Source: a virus
Direction: 5' to 3' (one strand)
Length of the DNA: 35,956 bases
Virus record (IMG/VR): IMGVR_UViG_3300044858_001379
Location: 1 to 35,956 of that record
Notes under the pieces: model-generated
Databases searched by the model: none
Seen by the model: only the letters and a program-made list of their open reading frames with translations
What the model was told of the DNA's origin: nothing
Position numbers and translations under genes: made by a program
Shown: piece after piece, positions 29,081 through 35,956 of the stretch
Layout of the letters: every line of letters starts with the position of its first letter
How positions within the stretch are numbered: position 1 is the stretch's first letter

Positions 29081-30904
29081 TTATAGTCTCCCTCCTAAAC
29101 TTAATACTGCTCCTGGTGTTCCTGGTTGTGCCATAGCACCTGCTGGTGCACCGCCGCCAAGTTGTGCAAGTAGTCCTTGGATTCCTTGTGGTGCTGCTGG
29201 TGCTGCTGGTACTTCTGCACCCATCCCTGGCATTGCTAAACCTGGCATAGTTTCTGGTGCACCTTGCGGTGCCATCGCTGCTTGGCGTTCTTGTGCACGT
29301 TTCTGTGTCATCTGTACTGCTTCGTATATTGAAACATTTTTTTCAACGGTAAGCATAGTGAGATATGCAAGGTCGTCTGGTTGGTAAGGTCCATTCGGGT
29401 CCGCTGCTTGTGCTTGGATGCTGGACAGTAATGCTGCTTCCAACGATTCTGATGTGATGCGGTCTTTTTCCAACTCAGGGTCAGTGATGAGCGGGTCAGC
29501 CTCACGTGCAGATTCTTTCGACATAAGACCAGTACCCAAACGCTGACCCAAACCAACAATAAGCCCGTTAACATCTGAACCAGAAGAAGGATACGAGACG
29601 TAGTGGAAGTCGGTTTCGAATACTTTGTTCGGAACATAATGGGTCATCCCGCCTGATACTCGCCCTGGGATAAAGAACGATTTCTTTTGCGCACCCCAAT
29701 AGGCTTGCTCAATAGCGATAGCAATTTTATCTTCTTCGTAGAGTGCTTGTTCAAACACTGCTTGTGCTTCTTGCACACGGAAGTCGACTGTTGCCGACAG
29801 GACGTTTTCTCCGCGACGACCCGTACGAATGTTGGTGCCTGATTCGCCACCGAACTCTGCTGGGATAGCACCCTCTAAACGCTCTTGGCGTTCGAGGCGG
29901 TCGAGGGCTGTGTCGGTTTTGTAGCCTGGGTTTGTTTGTAGTTGTTGGATGTCGCCACCTTTTACTACACCCAACTGCCCTGTTTTGCCGTCAGCCATCT
30001 GAATGATTTCAGGGTTCTCACCAGCGCGTGCCACCAAGTATTCGTCTGGGAAGATGCCGCGTTCGATAGCGATTTCGGTGAGTGCCTGCAAGCGTGCACG
30101 TGTGAAGTACATGCCGAGCACACCGTCGTACTGTCCTTTGGGGGTGTCGAGTGAGATGCGTTGTGGCATTACTGCTAGTGGCATACCTGTGCGGTTTGGC
30201 ATCCGTTCTAGTTCTACGGTTTCCATGCCTGCACGTTCTGGCGGGGTAAGTCCTTCAGCGAGTGGTGCACCCATCACGCAGATAACAAGTTCTTGGTCGT
30301 CAACATATTCGAGGAGGGTGAACTTGGTGTCGAAGACGATGCGTCCCATGCGGAGTTTGCCGATGACTTGTTCACCGTAGTTATCGATAAGCCATTGGGC
30401 GGTCTTTGTGTAGGTGAAGATGCAGTCGTCTGGTACTAGGTTGTCTGGGTCTTCGGATGGTGCAGGGTAGGTGTCTAGTGGGTTGCGTACGGACCAGGTT
30501 GGTTGTAGTTTGCGGAAATCTGGGCGCAGCATCACTGGGCTGGATGAGTATGCGAGGAAGTGTCGTGCACGTCGACGCATTTTCAGGTTCATTTTGTTGT
30601 GGTCCCAGTATGAGAGAATGATTTTTTTGCGCAGGCGTGCCATCTCTTGTGAGTCGATGTTGCCTTGTTTGATTGGTGGGAAGAACGGCATTGGCATGGT
30701 TGATGCGATGCGCATAGAGGTTTGGTCTAAGCCTTGTACCAAAAGGTTTGCTACGTTGGTGCGGGCGTTGCGGTCTAGTTCTGAGAGTGGGATTACTACG
30801 TCGCCGTTTGCGAGGTCGCGTACTTCACGCATACGACGCATGATTGGTCCTTGTGCTTCACGTCTTGCGTTATACAGTGAGACTATTTGTTCGACGGAAA
30901 GCAC
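29081..30904 (-). CDS. Portal protein
   Basis: The 607-aa protein starts at a GTG with TAGGAG upstream. It has the layout of a podovirus portal/head-tail connector: N-terminal helices, central M-R-R-R-A-R-H-F-L and N-P-L-D-T-Y-P-A-P region, a clip/stem-like middle, helices with F-R-V-Q-E-A-Q-A-V-F-E-Q-A-L-Y, and a Pro/Ala/Gly/Met-rich disordered tail (about 540-607). It lies directly after the large terminase, with which it forms the packaging motor. The assignment rests on order, length and fold-like pattern. Confidence 0.85.
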   Translation of the reverse strand: MLSVEQIVSLYNARREAQGPIMRRMREVRDLANGDVVIPLSELDRNARTNVANLLVQGLDQTSMRIASTMPMPFFPPIKQGNIDSQEMARLRKKIILSYWDHNKMNLKMRRRARHFLAYSSSPVMLRPDFRKLQPTWSVRNPLDTYPAPSEDPDNLVPDDCIFTYTKTAQWLIDNYGEQVIGKLRMGRIVFDTKFTLLEYVDDQELVICVMGAPLAEGLTPPERAGMETVELERMPNRTGMPLAVMPQRISLDTPKGQYDGVLGMYFTRARLQALTEIAIERGIFPDEYLVARAGENPEIIQMADGKTGQLGVVKGGDIQQLQTNPGYKTDTALDRLERQERLEGAIPAEFGGESGTNIRTGRRGENVLSATVDFRVQEAQAVFEQALYEEDKIAIAIEQAYWGAQKKSFFIPGRVSGGMTHYVPNKVFETDFHYVSYPSSGSDVNGLIVGLGQRLGTGLMSKESAREADPLITDPELEKDRITSESLEAALLSSIQAQAADPNGPYQPDDLAYLTMLTVEKNVSIYEAVQMTQKRAQERQAAMAPQGAPETMPGLAMPGMGAEVPAAPAAPQGIQGLLAQLGGGAPAGAMAQPGTPGAVLSLGGRL

Positions 30905-30944
30905 TTGACAGAAAACTCCTACAGTAGACGACTACTAGACAATA

Positions 30945-32924
30945 CTACGTTAGCATCCATGTGGGTCGCCATTGTCTTGGTGGGAGTTTTATTCCGCCGA
31001 CTGTTGGGAAGTGTAGTTCCGCAAACCAGTTTGCCATTACGAGGTCGGTACCGTTTTTTTTGTCGGGGGTCCATTTGGTGAGTTCGTCTACGAGTGCGAG
31101 TGTTTTCCAGTTGCCGCGCATTGATGGGAGTCGGACTGCGCCTGAACGGTAGAGGGGTGGGAGTAGTGCTTCGATGCCGAGTTTTTCGTCGAATTTGTTT
31201 CGGTGTGTGGTGTGGGGGATGATGTTGACCATTTGTCGTGATTGCCATTTGCGTACGAAGTCGTGGGCGAGGAGGAAGCGTTGGGCTGCGTTGACTTCAA
31301 CAACGATGTGTGATACAGGGTAGCCGTAGGAGAAAGCCCTATTCGTCCAATCTTCTAGTAACCCAGAGTATTCGCCACTGGTTGTGTCATATCCGAGTAG
31401 TTCTTCGGCTGTGAGTTTCACTCGTTCGACATCTATCAAATATCTGAGGTTTGTTGACGGCTGATAGAGCCACCATTGGATTCCCCAGAACTGGGATGGG
31501 GATGGGTCAACCGAAATGATGGAAATGACGGGTGGTGCGAGTCCTTCAGGGATTTGTCCTGGCAAACGGTCGTTATCGATGCAACCTTGGTACAGTACCC
31601 CGTCGTCTCCTAGCCCACCTGTTATCCATGTTCGTGAGATTAGGTTTATGTCTGACGCATCATCTTCTTGTTGATATACAACCTTAAAAGTTCTTGGGTT
31701 CGAATACCGAATGTACGACAAATCTTTCCAAGAGAGACGCTGAGGGTCAAGCAACGGACCTTTAGGGTACGGTTTGGAGTCGAATCGTCTGCTTTTTGGA
31801 CCATCATCTAGTTCAGGATAATACGCTTTGTACACAATGTGTTTGTATTTAGAGGATTTGACGGGTTCCATAGCGTTCACTGCTTCTGGTGTGGTCATGT
31901 CCATGCCGTCGTAGTCTTCATCGTCAAGGTCATAGGTGATTTTGTTGAGGCAATGGGCGTAAAGGTCGCCTGAACCCAGTCTTTGCCCCACTACTGCAAG
32001 TAATCCTGATGGGTCTACACGGGCTTCGGCTACTTGGTCCCAGCGTTCCAACAGTTTGTCGCGAGTATTGCCTTCACGAGCATTATCTACGGACGCTACG
32101 TCGTCGAATAGGCACAGGTCGGCGCGGTGTCCAATGTATTCTGAGTCAATACCATAGGCGCGTACCGTTGGTTCTTTGTTGTCTAGCCCGTTTCCGTCTA
32201 GTTGTTCCACTACGAACTCTTCTGCACGCCACAAAGCACCTTTGTCGGATGGTTTGAACCTGCCGTAGTCCACAGACAGGCATCCCTCAGCATCAACTGC
32301 TAACCCTTTGCGAACTATTTCTGGGTCTGGCTGGATTGGTTGCTGCCGTTCCAGGGTTTCTCGGATTCGGCGACTGTATTGTTTTGCCATTGCCTGTGAA
32401 ATGGAGCCAATCATTACACGGATGGCACGGTTGCGTACGATTGCCCATACTGCAACATCGTGGAACAGGGTGGATTTGCCTGCTCCTGGTGGGACGTTTA
32501 GGACAACGAATTCTTTTTCGGGGTGTTCCAACATTTCTACAAGTTTGAGGGCTGCCTCTACTTGCCACGGGGAAGGTACCCGTCCTAGATAGTGTTTGCG
32601 GAAGAAGTCGAAATCGTCTAAGCCGCGTTGAGCATTTTCGCAGAGACGATGATGGGGGATGGCTGGGAGAAGATTGTTGGCTTCGTCTAGGTCTTGTTCG
32701 TATGCTCGGTGTTGTGCGCCGCCTTCACGTGATTTGGTTTTAGTAACAGCGAGTACGGCTGCGTCTAGTTTGGCTTTGGCTGCTTTGGATTGGGCTAACC
32801 AGCGTGACCCTGTGTTGATGTGTACGCCTGAGATGCGGGATGCTTCGGTGATTGAGGAGCCTGCTGCTATGGCTGCGAAGAATCGTTGTTTGTCTTCTGG
32901 TGCTACTTTTCGTTTGGTTCCCAT
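30945..32924 (-). CDS. Terminase large subunit with N-terminal HTH domain
   Basis: The 659-aa protein has an ATPase domain with W-Q-V-E (120-123, adenine-binding Gln), Walker A V-P-P-G-A-G-K-S (144-151), Walker B L-C-L-F-D-D (270-275) and a C-terminal nuclease domain with S-V-D-P-S and E-V-N-A. It packages phage DNA into the procapsid through the portal. Residues 10-55 form a helix-turn-helix (A-G-S-S-I-T-E-A-S-R-I-S-G-V-H-I-N-T-G-S-R-W-L) of the kind normally found in the separate small terminase. No separate small terminase gene was found. AAGG precedes the start. Confidence 0.93.
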   Translation of the reverse strand: MGTKRKVAPEDKQRFFAAIAAGSSITEASRISGVHINTGSRWLAQSKAAKAKLDAAVLAVTKTKSREGGAQHRAYEQDLDEANNLLPAIPHHRLCENAQRGLDDFDFFRKHYLGRVPSPWQVEAALKLVEMLEHPEKEFVVLNVPPGAGKSTLFHDVAVWAIVRNRAIRVMIGSISQAMAKQYSRRIRETLERQQPIQPDPEIVRKGLAVDAEGCLSVDYGRFKPSDKGALWRAEEFVVEQLDGNGLDNKEPTVRAYGIDSEYIGHRADLCLFDDVASVDNAREGNTRDKLLERWDQVAEARVDPSGLLAVVGQRLGSGDLYAHCLNKITYDLDDEDYDGMDMTTPEAVNAMEPVKSSKYKHIVYKAYYPELDDGPKSRRFDSKPYPKGPLLDPQRLSWKDLSYIRYSNPRTFKVVYQQEDDASDINLISRTWITGGLGDDGVLYQGCIDNDRLPGQIPEGLAPPVISIISVDPSPSQFWGIQWWLYQPSTNLRYLIDVERVKLTAEELLGYDTTSGEYSGLLEDWTNRAFSYGYPVSHIVVEVNAAQRFLLAHDFVRKWQSRQMVNIIPHTTHRNKFDEKLGIEALLPPLYRSGAVRLPSMRGNWKTLALVDELTKWTPDKKNGTDLVMANWFAELHFPTVGGIKLPPRQWRPTWMLT

Positions 32925-32936
32925 GCAGGGACAACC

Positions 32937-33824
32937 TTATACGACTGAAGGGTTGTTTTTGTTGTACTTCTTAGATGCTCGTTCTCTCAACAATCTTTCA
33001 ATAGCCTTTTCTCTGGTTGAGTCACGCAAAGGTGCACCCGCAAGTTTAAGTTCTTTTGCCAATTGGTTTTTGAAATCGCCGCCAGCAACAGGAACCTTTG
33101 CAACAATTCTTGCTGGGCTTTTAGAAAGAACCCAAGGAGGATTTTTAGGGTCAAGAGGGTTCCCTTTTGCCGCCATCTGGTTAACTAAACCAGCATTGCT
33201 TTCTTGATACTCCAAGTTTTTCAAACTCTTTTTAGGAAACTTCGCGATGATTGCCCCACCTTTTGGACCTGTGTACTGCTTGACGCTTCCTTCGAGATAG
33301 TCGGCGCTGCCGCTTCCTTTAAATTGTGGGTTGTATCCGAACACAACTTTTTCGGTTGGGGAGCCAGGGCTTCCTGCTTTTGGCATCAACTTGTTTCCAA
33401 TCAACTTTTCAAAATCTGGTGTTCCATGAACAAGAACTTTTTGACCTGTGACCTTGTTGCTGATTCGGGCTGGTAGACCAGTGCCAACCACGGCACCAAC
33501 GCCTCTTTGTAGGGCTTTCCCTGTGCCGTAACTGATAACTTCGGATGCTATTTGTAGTCCAGCAATTTTTGCTTGCTGTGTTACTGCTGCTTTGTAACCT
33601 TTGTTTTGGTAGGTTGCTGCACCTTTTGCTGCGGTTTGGGCGGCTATACCTAACGGTGTTGATTTGACTACGTTGAGCAGGTTGTTTGCTGCACGTTGCG
33701 GGGTGTTGAGTACAACTTTTTTAAAATCTGCAAGGTTGGAACCAGATGTGTCAGCCATCGCTTTTTGTGCGACGGGTTTACGTGCTTGGTTCTCTTTTGC
33801 TTTAGGGTCTTTCCTTGATGCCAT
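32937..33824 (-). CDS. LAD[FY]K-cassette protein 3, possible ART-like domain
   Basis: The 295-aa protein has a basic N-terminus ending D-T-S-G-S-N-L-A-D-F-K, a motif shared with the next two genes. A Gly/Ala-rich helical middle follows (about 60-120). Then comes a domain with V-L-V-H-G-T-P-D (about 128-135), K-V-V-F-G-Y-N-P, S-A-D-Y, then G-G-A-I-I-A-K-F, and a basic tail. The H-G-[TS]-P...VF.Y.P...S.DY...G...V/I.K order is shared with the 292-aa protein, and recalls ADP-ribosyltransferase-like folds (His-Gly-Thr at the NAD site). The activity is unproven. It sits just before terminase. Confidence 0.65.
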   Translation of the reverse strand: MASRKDPKAKENQARKPVAQKAMADTSGSNLADFKKVVLNTPQRAANNLLNVVKSTPLGIAAQTAAKGAATYQNKGYKAAVTQQAKIAGLQIASEVISYGTGKALQRGVGAVVGTGLPARISNKVTGQKVLVHGTPDFEKLIGNKLMPKAGSPGSPTEKVVFGYNPQFKGSGSADYLEGSVKQYTGPKGGAIIAKFPKKSLKNLEYQESNAGLVNQMAAKGNPLDPKNPPWVLSKSPARIVAKVPVAGGDFKNQLAKELKLAGAPLRDSTREKAIERLLRERASKKYNKNNPSVV

Positions 33825-33826
33825 GA

Positions 33827-34504
33827 TTATTTGTTCCTCAATGAATACAACGGTCCAAGAAGTGCTGCACCTTTAAGAACTCTTTTGCCTGTTTTAATAT
33901 CTTTAAGCATGTTCATGCCGCCTGCTGTCGCGCCGCGTGCTGCTGCGGTGGAGATTCGTGCTGCGTTGGCTTCTAGCCCTGTGAGGCGTGCAGCGGTTTG
34001 TGCTGGAGAAGCAAGTTGAGTTGAAGCCAAAGTTTTGCCGAACACAGTGTTTGAAATGTAGGTTCTGCCACCTTCACGAATTGACCCTAATCCTTTGGTT
34101 GCTGAAGTCCATGCGGCGTTCCCTGCGCCTTCAATGGCTGGTGCTACGTAACGTCCTAACAGTTTTGATGTTACTTTTCCTGTGGCAATAACGGGTATTG
34201 ACCCTGCTTTGGCTGGCAATGAGATACCGATGAGGGCTGCGTTAATTACGTTTCCTTTAGAAAGATTCGAACCAGCCAACGAGGTACCTAATGGCGTTGA
34301 ACTTCCAGCGAACATACCTTTGTCTGCGCCTTTAGGTGTTGTTCCAACATAACTTGGTCCTGAACCTTTAGCAACATACGTTTTTCCTGGGGAACCAATA
34401 GTTGCGGATGACACTGCGGCTGGTTTGTATTTTGCTTTGAAATCTGCAAGCGACATACCGCTAGTGTCTGATGTTGCTGCTGTCGATTTTTTCTTCGATG
34501 CCAT
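33827..34504 (-). CDS. LAD[FY]K-cassette protein 2 (no HG motif)
   Basis: The 225-aa protein starts M-A-S-K-K-K-S-T-A-A-T-S-D-T-S-G-M-S-L-A-D-F-K, the same N-terminal module as its neighbours, but then is low-complexity, rich in Gly, Ala, Ser and Thr, with a hydrophobic segment (I-N-A-A-L-I-G-I-S-L-P-A-K-A) and a basic end. It lacks the H-G-[TS]-P motif. It may be a scaffold or chaperone-like partner of the other two, or a membrane-interacting virion protein. Function unknown. Confidence 0.6.
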   Translation of the reverse strand: MASKKKSTAATSDTSGMSLADFKAKYKPAAVSSATIGSPGKTYVAKGSGPSYVGTTPKGADKGMFAGSSTPLGTSLAGSNLSKGNVINAALIGISLPAKAGSIPVIATGKVTSKLLGRYVAPAIEGAGNAAWTSATKGLGSIREGGRTYISNTVFGKTLASTQLASPAQTAARLTGLEANAARISTAAARGATAGGMNMLKDIKTGKRVLKGAALLGPLYSLRNK

Positions 34505-34513
34505 CAGTTAACC

Positions 34514-35392
34514 TTACTTGTTTCTGCGGGCTTTGATTGGACTGAAAGTAAATTTCTTGTCTGACTGTATTGCTTGTTGGATTTGCTTGGAAAGGGGTGA
34601 AAAGTTTTGTGTTGTTTCCCATGCCCCCTCCATGCTGTCAAAAGTCTTTTTCGTATAGTTACCCATAGGGAACTCTTTAACTACTTTCATTGCCTTGCTG
34701 GACATTTGTTCCATGCTTAACCCTGTTGCCATAAAGGCATCAGAACCAGAAACAGCCTTACTGGTATCAACAGTGTTTGGAAGAATGTTTTTTGCTTTGG
34801 TTTTCACCACATAGAGTGAGCCTGTTCCGCTACCAGCGCGCTGCGCGTAATCTGTAGATGACAAAATGGTGGCTGGGTCTGGCTTGTAACTGAACACTTT
34901 TGGTGATGTTACTGATTGGTCCTTGCCAAGCATCTTTGAAATGTTTGTATTGTAACTTTGTGTGTTTCGTCCTGTTTGCGGAACAATTTTTGACAACCCA
35001 GTTGTTGGGCTTCCGTGCACTCCGTAATACATTTTTTGAGAGTTTGAAACAGTTTGTATTCCCTTGCCAATGGCTTTTCCTGCGCCGTATCCTGCGCCAG
35101 CAGCCAACAAGTTGATTCCAGCCTGTTTCGCTAAAGCACCTCGACCTTTCGCGCCAGCGCTTATCATGCCACCTGCAAGTGATTGGTCTAACTGTTTTGC
35201 GCCTTCACGAATAACGGCTTTAGTGGTTGTAACTTGTGACAGTTCACCAGGTTTTGTTGATTGCCATGGTGCTGTAAGGTTTTTGATTCCACCAACAATG
35301 TCTTCTGCGATACCTTTAGGTTTTGCTACAGATGCTTTATAATCTGCAAGCGAACCAGTGAAGTTTGGTTTAGCAGGTTTCTTTGATGGCAT
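34514..35392 (-). CDS. LAD[FY]K-cassette protein 1, possible ART-like domain
   Basis: The 292-aa protein starts M-P-S-K-K-P-A-K-P-N-F-T-G-S-L-A-D-Y-K, then a Gly/Ala-rich segment (about 75-110), then Y-Y-G-V-H-G-S-P-T-T-G-L-S-K-I-V-P, K-V-F-S-Y-K-P, S-T-D-Y-A-Q-R-A-G and S-L-Y-V-V-K-T-K-A-K-N. The last part matches the 295-aa protein in order and spacing. ADP-ribosyltransferase-like folds often have H-G-T near the start and S-T-x or Y-A near the second strand, but catalytic residues cannot be fixed by eye. No Shine-Dalgarno precedes the ATG; a promoter just upstream suggests a leaderless start. Confidence 0.65.
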   Translation of the reverse strand: MPSKKPAKPNFTGSLADYKASVAKPKGIAEDIVGGIKNLTAPWQSTKPGELSQVTTTKAVIREGAKQLDQSLAGGMISAGAKGRGALAKQAGINLLAAGAGYGAGKAIGKGIQTVSNSQKMYYGVHGSPTTGLSKIVPQTGRNTQSYNTNISKMLGKDQSVTSPKVFSYKPDPATILSSTDYAQRAGSGTGSLYVVKTKAKNILPNTVDTSKAVSGSDAFMATGLSMEQMSSKAMKVVKEFPMGNYTKKTFDSMEGAWETTQNFSPLSKQIQQAIQSDKKFTFSPIKARRNK

Positions 35393-35393
35393 G

Positions 35394-35423
35394 TTGTAAG
35401 AGTAACATAATGTCTGCTATCAT
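35394..35423 (+). promoter_or_regulatory. Candidate promoter of the plus-strand RNA
   Basis: TTGTAA (35394-35399) and TATCAT (35418-35423) are 18 bases apart on the plus strand. The -10 matches TATAAT at 5 of 6 positions. Transcription would start near 35430, about ten bases before the first hairpin of the structured non-coding region. It overlaps the opposing late promoter, so the two may compete. Confidence 0.4.
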
Positions 35424-35431
35424 CTAACCAA
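35404..35431 (-). promoter_or_regulatory. Candidate promoter of the late operon
   Basis: On the minus strand TTGGTT (complement of 35426-35431) and TATGTT (complement of 35404-35409) are 16 bases apart. The -10 hexamer ends 11 bases before the ATG at 35392, so transcription would begin about 4-5 bases before the start codon, giving a leaderless message as is common in actinobacteria. The -35 match is weak (3 of 6). Confidence 0.35.
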
Positions 35432-35440
35432 CTTCATCAA

Positions 35441-35830
35441 GACCCTCATGTCGGGAAGACACAGGGCACCCAAGGTCGTACACCTGTTGCATGGTGCGGG
35501 ACGTAAACAGGGGAACCTGGGTAGGTATCTATTCTTTGAAATAGGTAAGCAGCGTGATGAACGTCATCTCATCAAATTAAAGGTGTCGGCTTGAATTAGC
35601 CACGGCAGCCTTCTGCGGGTGCGGGAAATGTGGGGGAGGGCATCTTACTGTTTTAGGTTTTGTTGTTGTTTAGTTTTAATGATGCTGGCGCGGCGCAAGC
35701 GCCTTGCCCACAGTTAACTTGACACCCCAGTCTGAACATCTGTTCCTCTGCGGCGAAACACAAATGATGCTCTCAAAACGAGAGGCGTCAAAAACTGTCA
35801 TACAAACCTCTGCCACCCTGCCAAGGGCAT
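35441..35830 (+). ncRNA. Candidate structured non-coding RNA
   Basis: No gene is visible here. Back-to-back stems are: CCCT/AGGG with TGTC/GACA (35443-35466); an 8-pair stem with one bulge, 35468-35476 with 35515-35522, enclosing CCTGTT/AACAGG (35483-35511); TATCTATT with AATAGGTA (35526-35547); GATGA/TCATC (35556-35568); GGCT/AGCC (35588-35601); GCAG/CTGC (35605-35616). A U-rich loop (35646-35680) lies between GCATC and GATGC, and a bulged 9-pair hairpin is at 35766-35789. In TATCTATT/AATAGGTA one pair is T-G, a valid U-G only if the plus strand is transcribed. Short stems can occur by chance; the ordered long stems are less likely to. The ends are uncertain. Confidence 0.42.
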
Positions 35831-35956
35831 GAGTAAAAGCCGAAACGTATCACAAGTTACAAGCGCCACCCCAAACAACCAAAAGAGTGAAAACATCTCG
35901 CAACACTAACCACCCCCCCAACCCCCCACCACCCGGCGGCACACCCCCCGGCCGGC

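Larger units (their letters stand above)
35393..35956. other. Non-coding end region with C-rich tract
   Basis: This stretch of about 560 bases holds two candidate divergent promoters, the hairpin-rich region described separately, and at 35911-35956 a C-rich end with runs of 7, 6, 3 and 6 C. On the minus strand these are G-runs able to form a quadruplex. No protein-coding frame of note was found. The region could hold the packaging or origin site, but no known site is recognised. It is also the window end, so the tract may simply be where assembly stopped. Confidence 0.6.

Noticed and set aside
30905-30910. TTGACA on the plus strand at the portal start
   Set aside because: It points into antisense of terminase and lacks a -10 at the right distance.
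35719-35724. TTGACA on the plus strand near the right end
   Set aside because: No -10-like hexamer follows at 16-18 bases.

Overview
This window reads as most of the genome of an uncultured short-tailed phage (podovirus-like) of an actinobacterium. The host call rests on a phage-encoded WhiB-type regulator (a family restricted to actinobacteria and their phages), on small proteins of a kind I associate with actinophages, and on a secreted protein with long Thr and Pro/Thr tracts, a style common in some actinobacterial surface proteins. Several structural genes instead resemble families I know from marine and freshwater podoviruses and cyanophages: the 125-aa MAYFAKL-type protein, a DUF6321-like protein and an N4-gp56-like capsid protein. 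An aquatic actinobacterium is therefore likely. No integrase, tRNA or CRISPR was seen.

Layout. (1) 1-1192, plus strand: six small genes, each overlapping the next by ATGA, ending at a terminator shared with the opposing genes; the first gene is open at the left edge, so the genome continues beyond the window. (2) 6911-1267, minus strand: a regulation, replication and recombination block. It holds WhiB, two Cys-rich small proteins, a DUF6378-like protein, SSB, a secreted lysozyme-like protein, two small PD-(D/E)XK-type proteins, a ribbon-helix-helix protein, a single-strand annealing protein and a YqaJ-type exonuclease. A strong sigma70-type promoter carrying a perfect inverted repeat lies in front of the exonuclease. 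(3) 10307-6952, minus strand: lysis and surface region with a mucin-like secreted protein, two small membrane proteins, an M15 peptidase endolysin, a third membrane protein and a GT2 glycosyltransferase flanked by a direct repeat. (4) 20372-10283, minus strand: scaffold, major capsid protein, terminator, repeat-bearing structural proteins, a GT4 glycosyltransferase, small basic proteins, a connector-like protein, a beta-propeller-like tail protein, tail fibre-like proteins and a Gly-rich appendage protein. (5) 35392-20514, minus strand: three proteins sharing a basic N-terminus plus a LAD[FY]K motif, then large terminase with an N-terminal helix-turn-helix, portal, a small linker protein, an 1826-aa giant protein and three further proteins that look like an ejection (internal virion) set. 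(6) 35393-35956: non-coding, with back-to-back hairpins that suggest a structured plus-strand RNA, divergent promoters and a C-rich, G-quadruplex-capable end.

How it fits together: exonuclease, annealing protein, SSB and resolvase-like nuclease form a recombination module, but no DNA polymerase, helicase or primase is present here. The late genes are almost all on the minus strand with 1-4 base overlaps, implying long polycistronic transcripts. The most unusual parts are the three-gene LAD[FY]K cassette (two members share a possible ADP-ribosyltransferase-like domain), the repeat-flanked glycosyltransferase, and the structured non-coding region at the right end.
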